A stretch of 64,000 nt of DNA from Ottowia thiooxydans DSM 14619 (GCF_000422885.1 NZ_AUGX01000015.1:1-64000), one strand, 5' to 3'. Numbered from the stretch's first letter, positions 44,043-54,066 are shown. Numbers and translations: made by a program. The notes: generated by a model from the letters alone, not told the origin.

Positions 44043-45764
44043 TCACGCCACACCTCCGGGGCTGGGTTGTGCCCGCGCGTACTCCCCGTTGACAGCCTCC
44101 AGAACAGCGGCTGCCACATGAGGCTGCAGATTGGATGGATTCGATTGGAGCTGCTCCAGCAGCCCAGTGCGCCGAGCAATATCAAGCGGTTGGTTCATCA
44201 AGCCGCTGACGATCAGACGCACCTCACGCTTATGGCAGGTTTCCAGCAGATTTTGCAGTGCTTCAGCGCCAGTGGAGTCAATGTAGATCACATTCTTCAA
44301 ATCCAATACCAGTGCACCTGGCGGCAAGTGATCCTCCATGGCCTCTATCAGTTTGGTCGCACCGAAAAACAAGGCACCATAGAGCCGCCAAACTTGCAGT
44401 TGTCCCTCGTGACCGGCCAGGGCCGGATGATCGTTGGCACTCTGCTCCTCAGCACGCGACAGGCTCGAGATTCTGTAGATGAAGGTAATGCACGCGGCGA
44501 AGATGCCAAACTGAACGGCCACCGTGAGATCGAACACCACAGTCAGGAAAAATACCGCCAGCAAGGTGATGCGGTAAGGCACCCGGTAGGTCTTAAGGCG
44601 GGCGAATTCGCGCCATTCCCCCATGTTCCAGGCCACGAACATCAAAATGGCAGCCAGGCATGCCAGCGGTATGGATCCCGCCATCGGTGCTGCGATCAGT
44701 ATCACCGTCAACAAGGCGATGGAATGCACAATCCCGGACACCGGGCTGCTGGCGCCGCTTTTCACGTTCGTCACGGTGCGTGCAATGGTGCCCGTGGCGG
44801 GCATGCCGCCGAAAAACGGCGTCACGAAGTTGGCTACACCCTGGGCCATGAGTTCCTGGTTCGGGTCGTGTCGATCACCAATCATGCCGTCAGCCACGCG
44901 TGCGCAGAGCAAGGATTCAATCGCGCCCAAAAGCGCCAAGGTAATGGTGGGCATCAGGAGAAATCGCGCGGATTCCCAACTAAAGCTCGGAAGTGCGAAC
45001 GCAGGCAAGGCTGCCGGAATACCACCAAATTTGCTGCCTATGGTTTCCACGGGCAGATCAAAAAGGCCCACCACCAAGGTCGCCAGCACCAGCGCCACGA
45101 TGGAGCCCGGCACGCTTGAGAGCTTGTGGCTAAAGGGCAGGGCACGTCTAATCGCCGGGATGCGTGCAATGCCTCGCTGCCAGCCGATGATGATCGCCAG
45201 AGAGGCGGTTGCTACGCCCAGAGCCCAGGGGTTGAGCGTGTCCAGGTGACCCCAAAGCGCGCCCAGAATACCGAAAAAATCGCCCGGCATATTGGCCACG
45301 TTCAGGCCAAGAAAATCCTTGATCTGGGAGAGGCCGATCAGCACCGCAATGCCGTTGGTGAAGCCGATCACCACGGAGATGGGAATGAAACGGATCAGCG
45401 TGCCCAGCTTGAACAGGCCCATCAGGAACAGCAGCACACCTGACATCGCAGTGGCGATGATCAGATTGGCCACGCCATACTGCTGCACGATGCCGTAGAC
45501 GATCACGATGAAAGCGCCCGCCGGTCCGCCGATCTGCACACGGCTTCCACCCAATGCAGAGATGAGAAATCCCGCAATGATGGCGGTGAAGATGCCAGCC
45601 TCTGGCTTCAGCCCCGAAGCGATCGCAAACGCCATGGCCAGTGGCAGTGCCACCACGGCGACGGTCACTCCCGCCGCCACGTCCTTCGTGAAACGAGTCT
45701 TGTCGTAGTCCTGAAGCGCGTCTATCAGGCGCGGTCGAAAGCGAGGCAGCACAACTTTCTTCAT
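44043..45764 (-). CDS. SulP-family anion transporter with STAS domain (second)
   Basis: 573 aa. About 11 transmembrane segments (25-430) with the SulP signature VTVAVVALPLAMAFAIASG (33-51) and VTPFFGGMPATGTIARTVTN (about 311-330), followed by a STAS domain (about 455-560; LDLKNVIYIDSTGAEALQNL). It is of the DauA/BicA-like branch (dicarboxylate or bicarbonate) and not closely similar to the SulP at 22027-23688. Monocistronic, between metG and the LysR gene. Confidence 0.93.
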   Translation of the reverse strand: MKKVVLPRFRPRLIDALQDYDKTRFTKDVAAGVTVAVVALPLAMAFAIASGLKPEAGIFTAIIAGFLISALGGSRVQIGGPAGAFIVIVYGIVQQYGVANLIIATAMSGVLLFLMGLFKLGTLIRFIPISVVIGFTNGIAVLIGLSQIKDFLGLNVANMPGDFFGILGALWGHLDTLNPWALGVATASLAIIIGWQRGIARIPAIRRALPFSHKLSSVPGSIVALVLATLVVGLFDLPVETIGSKFGGIPAALPAFALPSFSWESARFLLMPTITLALLGAIESLLCARVADGMIGDRHDPNQELMAQGVANFVTPFFGGMPATGTIARTVTNVKSGASSPVSGIVHSIALLTVILIAAPMAGSIPLACLAAILMFVAWNMGEWREFARLKTYRVPYRITLLAVFFLTVVFDLTVAVQFGIFAACITFIYRISSLSRAEEQSANDHPALAGHEGQLQVWRLYGALFFGATKLIEAMEDHLPPGALVLDLKNVIYIDSTGAEALQNLLETCHKREVRLIVSGLMNQPLDIARRTGLLEQLQSNPSNLQPHVAAAVLEAVNGEYARAQPSPGGVA

Positions 45765-45825
45765 AAGGAAGAATGTACCGCCATCACGCAGGGCGGCCCA
45801 CCGACCCGAAAAAACGTGTCCTGAA

Positions 45826-47931
45826 TCAGCTTACCCGCATCCCAGGCTGCGCACCGTTCCCCGGTTCCAGCACGTAAATCCCTGGATTTTTCTTCTCATC
45901 GCCATGGCTTGCTGCAAGCACCATGCCTTCGCTGATTCCAAACTTCATTTTGCGGGGCGCCAGGTTGGCAACCAGAACGGTGAGTTTGCCCACCAACTGT
46001 TCGGGCTGGTAGGCGCTGGCGATGCCGCTGAATACGTTGCGCAGCTTGGGCTGCCCGTCTTCAGCGGTTTCGCCTGCATCCAGCGTCAGGCGCAGAAGCT
46101 TGGTGGATCCCTCGACTTTGTCGCAGGCGACGATCTTGGCAATGCGCAAGTCGATCTTGGCGAAGTCGTCAATGGTGATGGTGGGCGCGATGGGCTCTCC
46201 GCCCGGGGCACTGCTGGCGGGAGCCAGCCCATTGCTTGCTGCCAAGGCTTGGGGCGCAGAGGCGGGAGGCTCGAACAGGGCTTCCAACTGCTTCGTATCC
46301 ACACGCTGCATCAGGTGCTTGTACTCGCCGATTTGCGCGCCCGCGCCCAGGGGCTGCTCCACGCTGGCGAAGTCCTCAGGTGGCAGCATGAGGAAGAACG
46401 CCACATCGGCTGCCAGTTTGGGCAAGATGGGTTTCAGATAGATGGTAAGCGTGCGGAATGCTTCTATGCACACCGTGCAAACGTCGTGCAGGCGGCCGTC
46501 CATGCCTTCCTGCTTGGCCAACTCCCAGGGCTTGTTCTGGTCTACATAGGCATTCACCCTGTCGGCCAGAGCCATGATCTCGCGCACGACCTTGCCAAAC
46601 TCGCGCTCGGCATAGAGCGCAGTCACCTGAGGCTTGGCATCGCGAAGGTGCGTGAGCAAGGCATCGCCATCGGCCGATATTTCGCCCAGCCGGCCATCAA
46701 AGCGCTTGCTGATGAAGCCCGCTGCGCGGCTGGCGATATTGATGTATTTGCCGATCAGGTCGCTGTTTACACGCAGCATGAAATCTTCGGCGTTGAAATC
46801 CAGATCTTCGTTGCGCGCGGAAAGTTTGGCAGCCAGGTAGTAGCGAAGCCATTCTGGGTTCATCCCCAGTTGCAGGTACTTGAGCGGATCGAGTCCTGTG
46901 CCGCGGCTCTTGCTCATTTTCTCGCCGTTGTTTACCGTGAGAAAACCGTGCACGAACACGTTGTCAGGCACTTTGCGACCGCTGAACTTCAGCATGGCCG
47001 GCCAGAACAGCGTGTGGAATGTGATGATGTCCTTGCCGATGAAGTGATACTGCTCCAGGTTCGGCTGAGCCATGTAGGCGTCGTAACTCTCGCCGCGTTT
47101 TTCCAGCAGATTCTTCAGGCTGGCGAGGTAGCCCACGGGCGCATCCAGCCAGACATAGAAGTACTTGCCCGGCGCATCAGGAATTTCAATACCGAAGTAC
47201 GGCGAATCGCGGGAAATGTCCCAATCACCCATCTTGGGCTTGCCGTCTTCACCAGGAGCGATCCACTCGCGCACCTTGTTGGCTACATCGCTTTGCAGGC
47301 GTCCGTCCTGTGTCCAGCGCTCCAGGAACTCCACGCAGCGTGGGTCCGAGAGTTTGAAAAAGAAGTGTTCGCTGCTTTTCAGCTCTGGCTTGGCGCCTGT
47401 GAGGGCTGAGTAGGGGTTGATCAGATCCGTGGGCGAATAGACCGCGCTGCAGACTTCGCAGTTGTCGCCGTATTGGTCCTTGGCGTGGCAGTTGGGGCAC
47501 TCACCCTTGATGAAGCGATCGGGAAGGAACATGCCCTTCTGTGGATCAAAAAACTGCTCGATGCTGCGGGACGTGATCAACCCGTTGGACTTCAGGTCTT
47601 TGTAAATGGCCTGGGCCATTTCGGTGTTTTCCGGGCTGTGCGTGCTGTGCCAGTTGTCGTGGCTGATGTGAAAGCCATCCAGATACTGTTTGCGACCGGC
47701 TGCAATGTCGGCCACGAACTGCTCAGGCGTCTTACCCACCTTTTCTGCAGCGATCATGATAGGCGCGCCATGGGCATCATCCGCACCGACGAAATTCACC
47801 GCGTGGCCCTGCATCCTTTGAAAGCGCACCCAGATATCGGCCTGGATGTATTCCATGATGTGGCCGATGTGGAACGTGCCGTTGGCGTACGGCAAGGCAG
47901 TGGTAACAAAGATCTGGCGCTGCGCGGTCAT
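45826..47931 (-). CDS. metG: methionyl-tRNA synthetase
   Basis: 701 aa class I synthetase. HIGH motif in [16 protein letters not shown] (HIGH about 20-23), zinc cysteines CPNC and CEVC (about 145-162), KMSKS in [12 protein letters not shown] (about 337-341), an anticodon-binding helical domain and a C-terminal Trbp111-like tRNA-binding domain (about 598-701; [20 protein letters not shown]) for dimerisation. Length matches the dimeric type. Divergent from mrp, an arrangement common in betaproteobacteria. Confidence 0.98.
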   Translation of the reverse strand: MTAQRQIFVTTALPYANGTFHIGHIMEYIQADIWVRFQRMQGHAVNFVGADDAHGAPIMIAAEKVGKTPEQFVADIAAGRKQYLDGFHISHDNWHSTHSPENTEMAQAIYKDLKSNGLITSRSIEQFFDPQKGMFLPDRFIKGECPNCHAKDQYGDNCEVCSAVYSPTDLINPYSALTGAKPELKSSEHFFFKLSDPRCVEFLERWTQDGRLQSDVANKVREWIAPGEDGKPKMGDWDISRDSPYFGIEIPDAPGKYFYVWLDAPVGYLASLKNLLEKRGESYDAYMAQPNLEQYHFIGKDIITFHTLFWPAMLKFSGRKVPDNVFVHGFLTVNNGEKMSKSRGTGLDPLKYLQLGMNPEWLRYYLAAKLSARNEDLDFNAEDFMLRVNSDLIGKYINIASRAAGFISKRFDGRLGEISADGDALLTHLRDAKPQVTALYAEREFGKVVREIMALADRVNAYVDQNKPWELAKQEGMDGRLHDVCTVCIEAFRTLTIYLKPILPKLAADVAFFLMLPPEDFASVEQPLGAGAQIGEYKHLMQRVDTKQLEALFEPPASAPQALAASNGLAPASSAPGGEPIAPTITIDDFAKIDLRIAKIVACDKVEGSTKLLRLTLDAGETAEDGQPKLRNVFSGIASAYQPEQLVGKLTVLVANLAPRKMKFGISEGMVLAASHGDEKKNPGIYVLEPGNGAQPGMRVS

Positions 47932-47941
47932 TCGGTGCTCT

Positions 47942-48009
47942 CTAGGGTGTAGGGCGTGTCATGGATAAACGCGTCATGCGTGGGTCTTTTAATTCATGAC
48001 ATGCCCTAG
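47942..48009. repeat. 68 bp imperfect palindrome between metG and mrp
   Basis: CTAGGG with GGGCGTGTCATG (47942-47963) is mirrored by CATGACATGCCC and CCCTAG (47995-48009) with one mismatch in the inner arm. The end ACGCCCTAG-type sequence recurs at 22021-22030 and 54057-54066. The rest of the 303 bp gene-free gap (47932-48234) must hold both divergent promoters; none stands out. Confidence 0.65.
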
Positions 48010-48234
48010 GGGGAACCCTCAATTTTATGCGTGACGGTGCCCAACGCGTAATTTGGTCAGGATTGCGTGTTTTTTGCCGTTTGAAGCCATCCCATACTGC
48101 TGCGCCGGATAGTGGCGACTTGGTGAACGGCCGGCGGGACTCTTTTTTCACTATAGACTTAAGGCGGCTATGCGTAACTCGAGTTGAAGTTAGGCAGAGC
48201 CTTCCCACAAGCCTGGATATTCGGAGAAAGCCAA

Positions 48235-49326
48235 ATGGCAGTTGATGAAAGCGCGCTGTTAGCCGCGCTGAAAAATGTGATCGATCCCAACACGGGCCGA
48301 GACTTTGTATCGACCAAGCAATTAAAGAACTTGCAGGCGGGTGGCGGCGATGTCGCCTTCGAAGTCGAATTGGGCTACCCCGCCAAAAGCCAGATTCCGG
48401 CCCTGCGCCAGGCTCTGATTGCTGCGGCCAGGAGCGTTGCGGGCGTGCAGAACGTGTCTGTTCATATATCTAGCAAAATCACGGCGCATGCAGTTCAGCG
48501 GGGCGTGCAGTTGATGCCCAACGTGAAGAACATCATTGCCGTGGCTTCGGGTAAGGGCGGTGTGGGCAAAAGCACCACGGCGGCCAACCTGGCGCTGGCA
48601 TTGGCCGCCGAAGGCGCGAGCGTGGGGCTTCTTGATGCAGACATCTATGGCCCCAGCATGCCCATCATGATGGGCATCAGCGGCCGTCCTGAGTCCATCG
48701 ACGGCAAAACCATGGAGCCCCTGGAAAACTACGGGGTGCAGGTCAATTCGATCGGCTTCCTCGTGGACCAGGATGAGGCCACCATCTGGCGCGGCCCCAT
48801 GGCCACCCAGGCGCTGGAGCAACTCCTGCGCCAAACAAACTGGCGCGATCTGGATTACCTGATCGTCGATCTTCCACCCGGTACCGGGGACATACAGCTC
48901 ACACTGAGCCAGCGCGTGCCCATGACCGGCGCCGTGATCGTCACCACTCCCCAGGATATCGCTTTGGCGGATGCGAAGAAGGGCGTGGCGATGTTCGAGA
49001 AGGTGGGCGTGCCTATTCTCGGCTTGGTCGAGAACATGGCGGTGCACGTGTGTACCAACTGCGGCCATGTGGAACACATCTTCGGTGCCGAAGGCGGCAA
49101 GCGTTATGCGGCTGAAAAAGGTATCGACTATCTGGGCGCGCTCCCACTTAAGCTATCAATTCGTGAGCAATCAGATAGCGGACGACCCACTGTAGTGGCT
49201 GATCCCGACGGCGAAGCCACCGAGATCTACAAAGCGGTGGCGCGGCAGGTAGCTCTGAAGATTGCAGAGAAAGCCAAGGATTTCTCATCCAAGTTTCCTT
49301 CAATCAAGATATCGAAAGATACTTGA
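48235..49326 (+). CDS. apbC: Mrp/ApbC iron-sulfur cluster carrier ATPase
   Basis: 363 aa from ATG 48235, with GGAG 10 nt upstream; the frame is open to 48184 without support. An N-terminal MIP18/DUF59 domain (5-85), then a deviant Walker A GKGGVGKST (106-114 region), VDLPPGTGD (211-219) and the cluster-binding CTNC (Cys273, Cys276). Mrp proteins carry and transfer Fe-S clusters in the cytosol. Confidence 0.96.
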   Translation: MAVDESALLAALKNVIDPNTGRDFVSTKQLKNLQAGGGDVAFEVELGYPAKSQIPALRQALIAAARSVAGVQNVSVHISSKITAHAVQRGVQLMPNVKNIIAVASGKGGVGKSTTAANLALALAAEGASVGLLDADIYGPSMPIMMGISGRPESIDGKTMEPLENYGVQVNSIGFLVDQDEATIWRGPMATQALEQLLRQTNWRDLDYLIVDLPPGTGDIQLTLSQRVPMTGAVIVTTPQDIALADAKKGVAMFEKVGVPILGLVENMAVHVCTNCGHVEHIFGAEGGKRYAAEKGIDYLGALPLKLSIREQSDSGRPTVVADPDGEATEIYKAVARQVALKIAEKAKDFSSKFPSIKISKDT

Positions 49327-49370
49327 GCGATTGGGCGTTGGCTCTCCGCCTGGCAACCCGCCAGCCCCTG

Positions 49371-49400
49371 GGACCGCCGAGCTCCTGCTCGGCATCTTGG
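49371..49400 (+). repeat. 30 bp hairpin repeat, copy 1
   Basis: GCCGAGC (49376-49382) TCCT GCTCGGC (49387-49393), within GGACCGCCGAGCTCCTGCTC then GGCATCTTGG. The same 28-29 bases occur at 52403-52432 in the same orientation. The two copies flank the hybrid-kinase/regulator operon. Confidence 0.8.
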
Positions 49401-49412
49401 GCCTGTGAAAAC

Positions 49413-49433
49413 CTTGGGGCACCAAGAGTTTTT
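49413..49433 (+). terminator. possible terminator of mrp
   Basis: CTTGG (49413-49417) pairs with CCAAG (49422-49426), followed by AGTTTTT. The stem is short, so this is a weak call; it lies 87 bp after the mrp stop. Confidence 0.4.
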
Positions 49434-49506
49434 CCGAGCGTCTCCAGGGGAAGTAGCGCTGAGTTGACCCCAGCGCTCTGAGCAGTGATGTACCGCGTCT
49501 GATCTT

Positions 49507-51315
49507 TCAAGCAGACTTCAAATGCCGTGCCAACAGAGTACGGAGCCTGAGCGGGCGCAGAGGTTTGCGCAGAACGGTAAATTCATGCTGGAGCTCCTGC
49601 AATACGGGTGTATCTTCGCCAGTGAGAAGCAGGCTGAATTTAAGTCCTGGTATCCGAGCCTTGGCCTCGCGCAGAATAGCTGCCCCGTCCATGGATCCAG
49701 GTAGGCGCCAGTCACTCAGGACAGCGTCGAAAACCTTGAGCGCCATGAGTTCGCAGGCCGCCTGCCCGTCACTCGCCGCATCCACTTGCAGTCCCCAGTC
49801 CGTTAGTTGGCCAGTCAGGGCTTCCCGAACCCGGGGGTTGTCCTCAACCACCAGGATGCGGCCCGCCAGCTTGGTGGACACGCCCGATGAGGGCAGTGTC
49901 ACGGGAGCGTCCTGAGGCTGAGCCGCGGGCACGTCCATCATGAAGCTCGAGCCGTGTCCCACGCGCGAGCGCAAAGTGATGGGGTGTTCGAGCAGGTCCG
50001 CAATCCGCTGGACCGTTGCCAAACCCAGGCCATGGCCTGGGTCTGAATCGCGTCCAGGGTTGTTCAATTGAACGAACTCTTCAAAGATCAGTGCTTGATC
50101 GCTCTCCGAAATGCCCACGCCGGTGTCCACCACACACAGGCGGACATACTCACCGCGCCGCCGTGCGGCTAGAAGAACGCCTCCTTTCAGGGTGTAGCGC
50201 AATGCGTTGCTCACCAAGTTCGAGAGGGCGCGCTCCAAGAGAGCCGGGTCTGTATTCACCCAGGCGTTGGTGGGGTGCACGCGCAACTGCAAATTTCTCT
50301 GTCGTGCCCCGACTTGGTACATTCCGGCCAGGTTATCGAGCAATGCCTGCAGAGGAATGGCTTGGCGTGTTGGGGTCAGCTGCCCGAAATCCATGCGTGA
50401 GAGATCGAGCAGGGATTCCAGGATTTGATCAAGTGCCGTCATACATTGCTGCATGTGCACCAGGGTATCGCTGTCATGGTTATCGCGCTGGCCTATACGG
50501 GGTTGCAGCACGCTGAGGTAAAGCCCCATTGCCTGGAGTGGCTGGCGCAGATCATGGCTCGCAGCGGCAAGAAAGCGGGATTTAGCCGCAGTGGCTGCCT
50601 CCGCCTGGGCGTGCTTCTCGTGCAACTCGCGCACCAGATCTTCGTTGTGTAGTCGAGTCAGGGCTTCTTTGTGCAGGATGCGAGCTGAGCGCAGGCTGGC
50701 GAAGATCAATACAAGCCACAACACCACGCAGAACACGGCTTCCACCATGCGTTCCGAGTCGCCAAACCTGGCCAACTGTACGGCGATGCCCAGCAACTGC
50801 GTGCTGACAACCACCCACATGACGGGGGGCCAACTGGAAAACAAGGCGGCTCCACCAGCGGTGACGATGGTAAAAAGCGCCAACATCTGAGATATCAGGA
50901 TGCGGTTCTCGGACTCCACCACGAAGTGAAACCAGACAATCACCACGAGACTGCCTAGCCCCAGTCGCCAGCCAATCCCACGAGCCCAGCGACGCGGCGC
51001 ATCGTCGCGCAGGGCGCGCTCGCGTGCCATGCGCCGTAAGAAGAACATTCGTTCCACCCCGAAAGCCCATAGAAGCAATACAGGGATCACGGCTTTGAGC
51101 GTGCCAATGTGGGGCTCTGTCATCCACGCCGTCAGCAGGGGCCCGATGATGATCGAAGTCGCCATGGCCTGGCGCATGCCCCCTGCCAGCATATCCAGCA
51201 TCTGCCGTTCGATCTGGAGTCGTTTGTCGTTGTCTACGCCAGCGGGAACCATCCCGTCGGCAGTCAACATGAGTCGGCTATACGCAGCTTGGATTCGGTC
51301 GGTGACCATATTCAA
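49507..51315 (-). CDS. hybrid sensor histidine kinase/response regulator
   Basis: 602 aa. About six hydrophobic segments (50-210) form a membrane input region with no known sensor domain, then a coiled coil, HisKA with His254 (ASHDLRQPLQAMGLYLS), HATPase (N box ERALSNLVSNALRYT, G boxes DTGVGIS and HGLGLATV) and a C-terminal receiver with Asp535 (VLSDWRLPG). Alternative Met at codon 3 (51309). It overlaps the response regulator gene by 4 bp, so the two form an operon. Confidence 0.94.
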   Translation of the reverse strand: MNMVTDRIQAAYSRLMLTADGMVPAGVDNDKRLQIERQMLDMLAGGMRQAMATSIIIGPLLTAWMTEPHIGTLKAVIPVLLLWAFGVERMFFLRRMARERALRDDAPRRWARGIGWRLGLGSLVVIVWFHFVVESENRILISQMLALFTIVTAGGAALFSSWPPVMWVVVSTQLLGIAVQLARFGDSERMVEAVFCVVLWLVLIFASLRSARILHKEALTRLHNEDLVRELHEKHAQAEAATAAKSRFLAAASHDLRQPLQAMGLYLSVLQPRIGQRDNHDSDTLVHMQQCMTALDQILESLLDLSRMDFGQLTPTRQAIPLQALLDNLAGMYQVGARQRNLQLRVHPTNAWVNTDPALLERALSNLVSNALRYTLKGGVLLAARRRGEYVRLCVVDTGVGISESDQALIFEEFVQLNNPGRDSDPGHGLGLATVQRIADLLEHPITLRSRVGHGSSFMMDVPAAQPQDAPVTLPSSGVSTKLAGRILVVEDNPRVREALTGQLTDWGLQVDAASDGQAACELMALKVFDAVLSDWRLPGSMDGAAILREAKARIPGLKFSLLLTGEDTPVLQELQHEFTVLRKPLRPLRLRTLLARHLKSA

Positions 51316-51968
51316 GGCGGGGGATCGCCGAGCACTGTGCGTGCCAGCATCGCGGCCTGTAAGCGGTTAGTCGCTCCCAGCTTGGCGAAGACCGCCTCAA
51401 GGTGTTTTTTGACCGTGGCGGGTGAGATGCCCATGGTGCGCGCGATCTCTTTGTTGCTACTGCCGCTGGCCATGGCGCGAAGCACATCCAGTTGGCGCGC
51501 CGTCAGGTTCATGGGGTCCGCTCGAGTGGCATCGAATGCTTGCTGTGGTGGATCGGGCGCACTGAAGACAGGCTCGCCCATGGCCAACCGGCGTAGGTGC
51601 TCGATCAGCGAGGAAATCTCCAGCGATTTGGACAAATAGGCGATCAGGCCCGCTTCGCGCGCGCGCTCGGGCAACGTGGGATCGTCCAGGCCTGACATCA
51701 GCCCCACCGCTATCCCAGGGTATTGTTGAATCAGTAATTCCGCGCAATACAGGCCGTCTGTACCGGGCAGCCGATAATCCAAAAGAACTAGATCAAATTT
51801 GTCGCCTGCCGAGCCCAACATCTCCAGCGCGCTGGCCATCGTTCCGACCGCATGCACTCGAAGCCCCGGTACATGATGGCGCAGTGCAGCCGTCAAACCG
51901 TCTCGGAATAGCGGATGATCGTCCACCAGCAAAATGGCGAAGTCATCGAGTAAGTCTAATCGCCTCAT
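51312..51968 (-). CDS. NarL/LuxR-type response regulator
   Basis: 218 aa. Receiver domain with Asp16/Asp17, phospho-acceptor Asp64 (LVLLDYRLPG) and Lys about 114 (SKSLEI), then a LuxR-type helix-turn-helix (about 153-208; LTARQLDVLRAMASGSSNKE, ATVKKHLEAVFAKLG). Translationally coupled to the downstream hybrid kinase (ATGA overlap). First gene of the operon; the promoter should lie in 51969-52100. Confidence 0.94.
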   Translation of the reverse strand: MRRLDLLDDFAILLVDDHPLFRDGLTAALRHHVPGLRVHAVGTMASALEMLGSAGDKFDLVLLDYRLPGTDGLYCAELLIQQYPGIAVGLMSGLDDPTLPERAREAGLIAYLSKSLEISSLIEHLRRLAMGEPVFSAPDPPQQAFDATRADPMNLTARQLDVLRAMASGSSNKEIARTMGISPATVKKHLEAVFAKLGATNRLQAAMLARTVLGDPPP

Positions 51969-52537
51969 TTAAAGACCGTCGATGGGGTTCCAAGGATAGC
52001 GTGACGCTCCACTAACCGCTATGGGCCGTTCGGCGTATGGTGTTTTTGCCTCATGTAAGTGAATGATGCGTTCATCATAAAAATTGTTTTGCGTGCAACG
52101 CATTATTTCGCTCGGTGCGGTGGCTGGCAACCATTAACCAGCCACGATACTGGCGCGAAGGTATTGGGAAAGCGCAGTTGTGTGAAAAACTGCTTGAAAT
52201 TCAGGGGGCCATTTCCCACTTCCTGCCCCCACAAGGGCAGGGGGTCGAGGATGAGGAGCACTCGGTTCACTGGGCGAATGGAGTTTGGTGTTTCCGGACT
52301 TGTTTCCGGCAGCAGTCGGTGCGCACCTTCTCCGACGCTCTGCTTAAACGGAAGCGTTGACCTGCCTGGCAAGAGATTGGTTCTGTGAAGCGCTTGCTGC
52401 CAGGACCGCCGAGCTCCTGCTCGGCATCTTTGGAGGCCTGCACGCCCAGTTGGTGCCCAATGGTTCGGGGAAGAGCTGGCGCCAGAGCGACCCCGGGTTC
52501 TCGGGGCGCATCTACTGGCTATGTTTCCAGAGGGTCT
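51969..52537. other. 569 bp gene-free interval upstream of the regulator operon
   Basis: Short ORFs occur on both strands but their translations are Arg/Ser/Cys-rich and not protein-like. The segment near the regulator has the palindrome ATGATG-CGTT-CATCAT (about 52064-52079). Further away are a hairpin, CCTGCCC (52222-52228) / GGGCAGG (52235-52241), and the 30 bp hairpin repeat at 52403-52432. The remainder looks like decayed non-coding sequence. Confidence 0.6.
52403..52432 (+). repeat. 30 bp hairpin repeat, copy 2
   Basis: Same sequence as 49371-49400 (GGACCGCCGAGCTCCTGCTC then GGCATCTT), with one extra T after it before TGGAGGCCTG. The perfect 7 bp stem with TCCT loop is preserved. It lies 106 bp past the lipase stop, on the far side of the regulator operon from copy 1. 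Confidence 0.8.
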
Positions 52538-53872
52538 TCACAAGTCCCGCGCCAATTGGCGCAGGCGGTTCATCGTGAACTCAAAGTACTCCGGCACGCA
52601 ACCCAGATGACCGCGGTCCGCTGTACTGCAGTCGGTCAAGCTCACATTCGTGCCGCCTGCGTTACGCAGCGCTTGCAAGGCATTGACCGAGGTACCGTAA
52701 GGCACCGTTTTGTCGTCCTTGCCATGAAAGAGGTAGACCGGTGCTTGAGGTCCCCACCCCAGGTGAACGCTGTGGTCGCGGGCAATCGCTTCACGGTCGT
52801 CCGCCAGATAGCGATCTATGAACAGCGTTTGATACCCCACATCTGCATCGCTGGGAAACAGTTGCCCCACCAGCAAGCGGCGAACCTCATTGCGGACCGA
52901 TTCTGGTGCCCGGCTCAGGTTGCCTGGATTGAACAATGCGCGTAGCCAATTGGGCAGGCCTTCGCGCAACTGATCGAGCGTGAACTGAACGTCATAGGGC
53001 CCAGCGCCAGGTACAGACGCCGCCACACGTTGCATCAGCCAGCCATTGGCGCCCGCGCTTTGCAGGGCGCGGTGGGCTGCCATGGTGGCATAACCGCCTT
53101 CGGAATAGCCCACCAGGAAGAGCTGTCCATTGTCGGCGACGCTTTGTTGCCAGCGCCAGGATTGCGCAGCGACCAGCAAGTCCACCACGGAGTTTGCAGT
53201 AGCGTCTGCAATCAGGTAGGGGTGCTCCAGACCCTGGGTACTGCCAAAACCCACGTAGTCGGGAGAAACCACGATGTAGCCCTGAGAGGCCAGCACAATG
53301 GGCGGCTCGCCAGCTTCGGTACGAACGCTCGGAGCCTCGTCGTTGCGGAAGATCGTGGCGTGCTGGTAGCTGAGCACTGGGCTGGCTGCGCCAACAGCCT
53401 TGGCGGGTACGCTCACCAGGCCGGAAGCCACCACCCGCTGCCCATCCTTGTCGGTAGTGGTGTAGTTGATGCGGTAGTTGCTCACGTCGTAGCGCGCCAC
53501 AGCGGTGGTGGTCGGGCCCAGTCGACTGCCGGCCAAGGCAGCTTGAACCTGGGTCGCGGTCAAGGTGTTGACGAGCTGAGCAGACTGCAGGCCGCCGCGC
53601 TCCCCAGGCGCGGGCATGGGTGGCGGCGCGGGTGTTGGTGCGGGTGCAGGGGTAGGCGCGGGGGCCGGCGTAGGCGCAGGAGTGGGAGCCGGGGTCGGGG
53701 CTGGCGCAGGAGTAGGCTCGGGCGTCGGTGCAGGCCCTGGCGTGGGCGCTGGTGTGGGCGCGGGAGGCGGCGCATCGTCGCCGCCGCCGCCGCAGGCTGC
53801 CAAACTTGCAGAAACGGCAGCCAGCGCGCACCAATAGGACAGTCGGGCCAGTCTAGAAGACGAAGTCTGCAT
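52538..53872 (-). CDS. lipoprotein lipase/esterase with Pro/Ala/Thr stalk
   Basis: 444 aa from ATG 53872 ([14 protein letters not shown]). A signal peptide ends in a lipobox (ASLAAC) followed by GGGGDD. Then a long linker of repeated PTPAP/PAPTP units (about residues 35-90) and an alpha/beta-hydrolase domain of the secretory lipase (LIP) type. Nucleophile motif [12 protein letters not shown]; Asp in [12 protein letters not shown] and His in [13 protein letters not shown] complete the triad. The stalk would hold the enzyme away from the outer membrane. Substrate unknown. Confidence 0.9.
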   Translation of the reverse strand: MQTSSSRLARLSYWCALAAVSASLAACGGGGDDAPPPAPTPAPTPGPAPTPEPTPAPAPTPAPTPAPTPAPAPTPAPAPTPAPPPMPAPGERGGLQSAQLVNTLTATQVQAALAGSRLGPTTTAVARYDVSNYRINYTTTDKDGQRVVASGLVSVPAKAVGAASPVLSYQHATIFRNDEAPSVRTEAGEPPIVLASQGYIVVSPDYVGFGSTQGLEHPYLIADATANSVVDLLVAAQSWRWQQSVADNGQLFLVGYSEGGYATMAAHRALQSAGANGWLMQRVAASVPGAGPYDVQFTLDQLREGLPNWLRALFNPGNLSRAPESVRNEVRRLLVGQLFPSDADVGYQTLFIDRYLADDREAIARDHSVHLGWGPQAPVYLFHGKDDKTVPYGTSVNALQALRNAGGTNVSLTDCSTADRGHLGCVPEYFEFTMNRLRQLARDL

Positions 53873-53970
53873 GGGGTAATCGGGATAGGTAAAACACAAT
53901 CCCGTAGGATAACTGTGCAAACAGTTCCTATCTTCACGATACATGGGCTCAAATCGCATCTTCTGCGCGA

Positions 53971-54066
53971 AGGTGTGAATTCCCCACGTTTATGGACAAA
54001 GTTGGCTTACGCGTTTCAGGTGTTTACCTGACAAGGCACCCGCGATGGTGCGTGAACACGCCCTAG
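53971..54066. repeat. repeat-like intergenic segment with two hairpins
   Basis: Starts AGGTGTGAAT, like the ends of the elements at 39567 and 42992, and ends GTGAACACGCCCTAG, like 22017-22030. Inside are TCAGGT-GTTT-ACCTGA (54016-54031) and GCACC-CGCGAT-GGTGC. Read from the minus strand these follow the LysR stop at 54063 and may end its transcript. Confidence 0.5.

Noticed and set aside
45904-47409. 501-codon ORF antisense to metG
   Set aside because: Exact shadow of the metG frame in GC-rich DNA; composition and lack of motifs contrast with a perfect MetG on the other strand.
51969-52537. Several 70-110 codon ORFs as genes or a degraded gene
   Set aside because: No protein-like composition on either strand and no recognisable motif; treated as non-coding.
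53600-53780. CRISPR-like repeat
   Set aside because: Units are 6-12 bp, in frame, without spacers, and encode the Pro/Ala stalk.
53030-54031. 333-codon ORF antisense to the lipase
   Set aside because: It includes long Gly/Arg runs made by the antisense of the PTPAP repeat; the opposite strand encodes a clear lipase.
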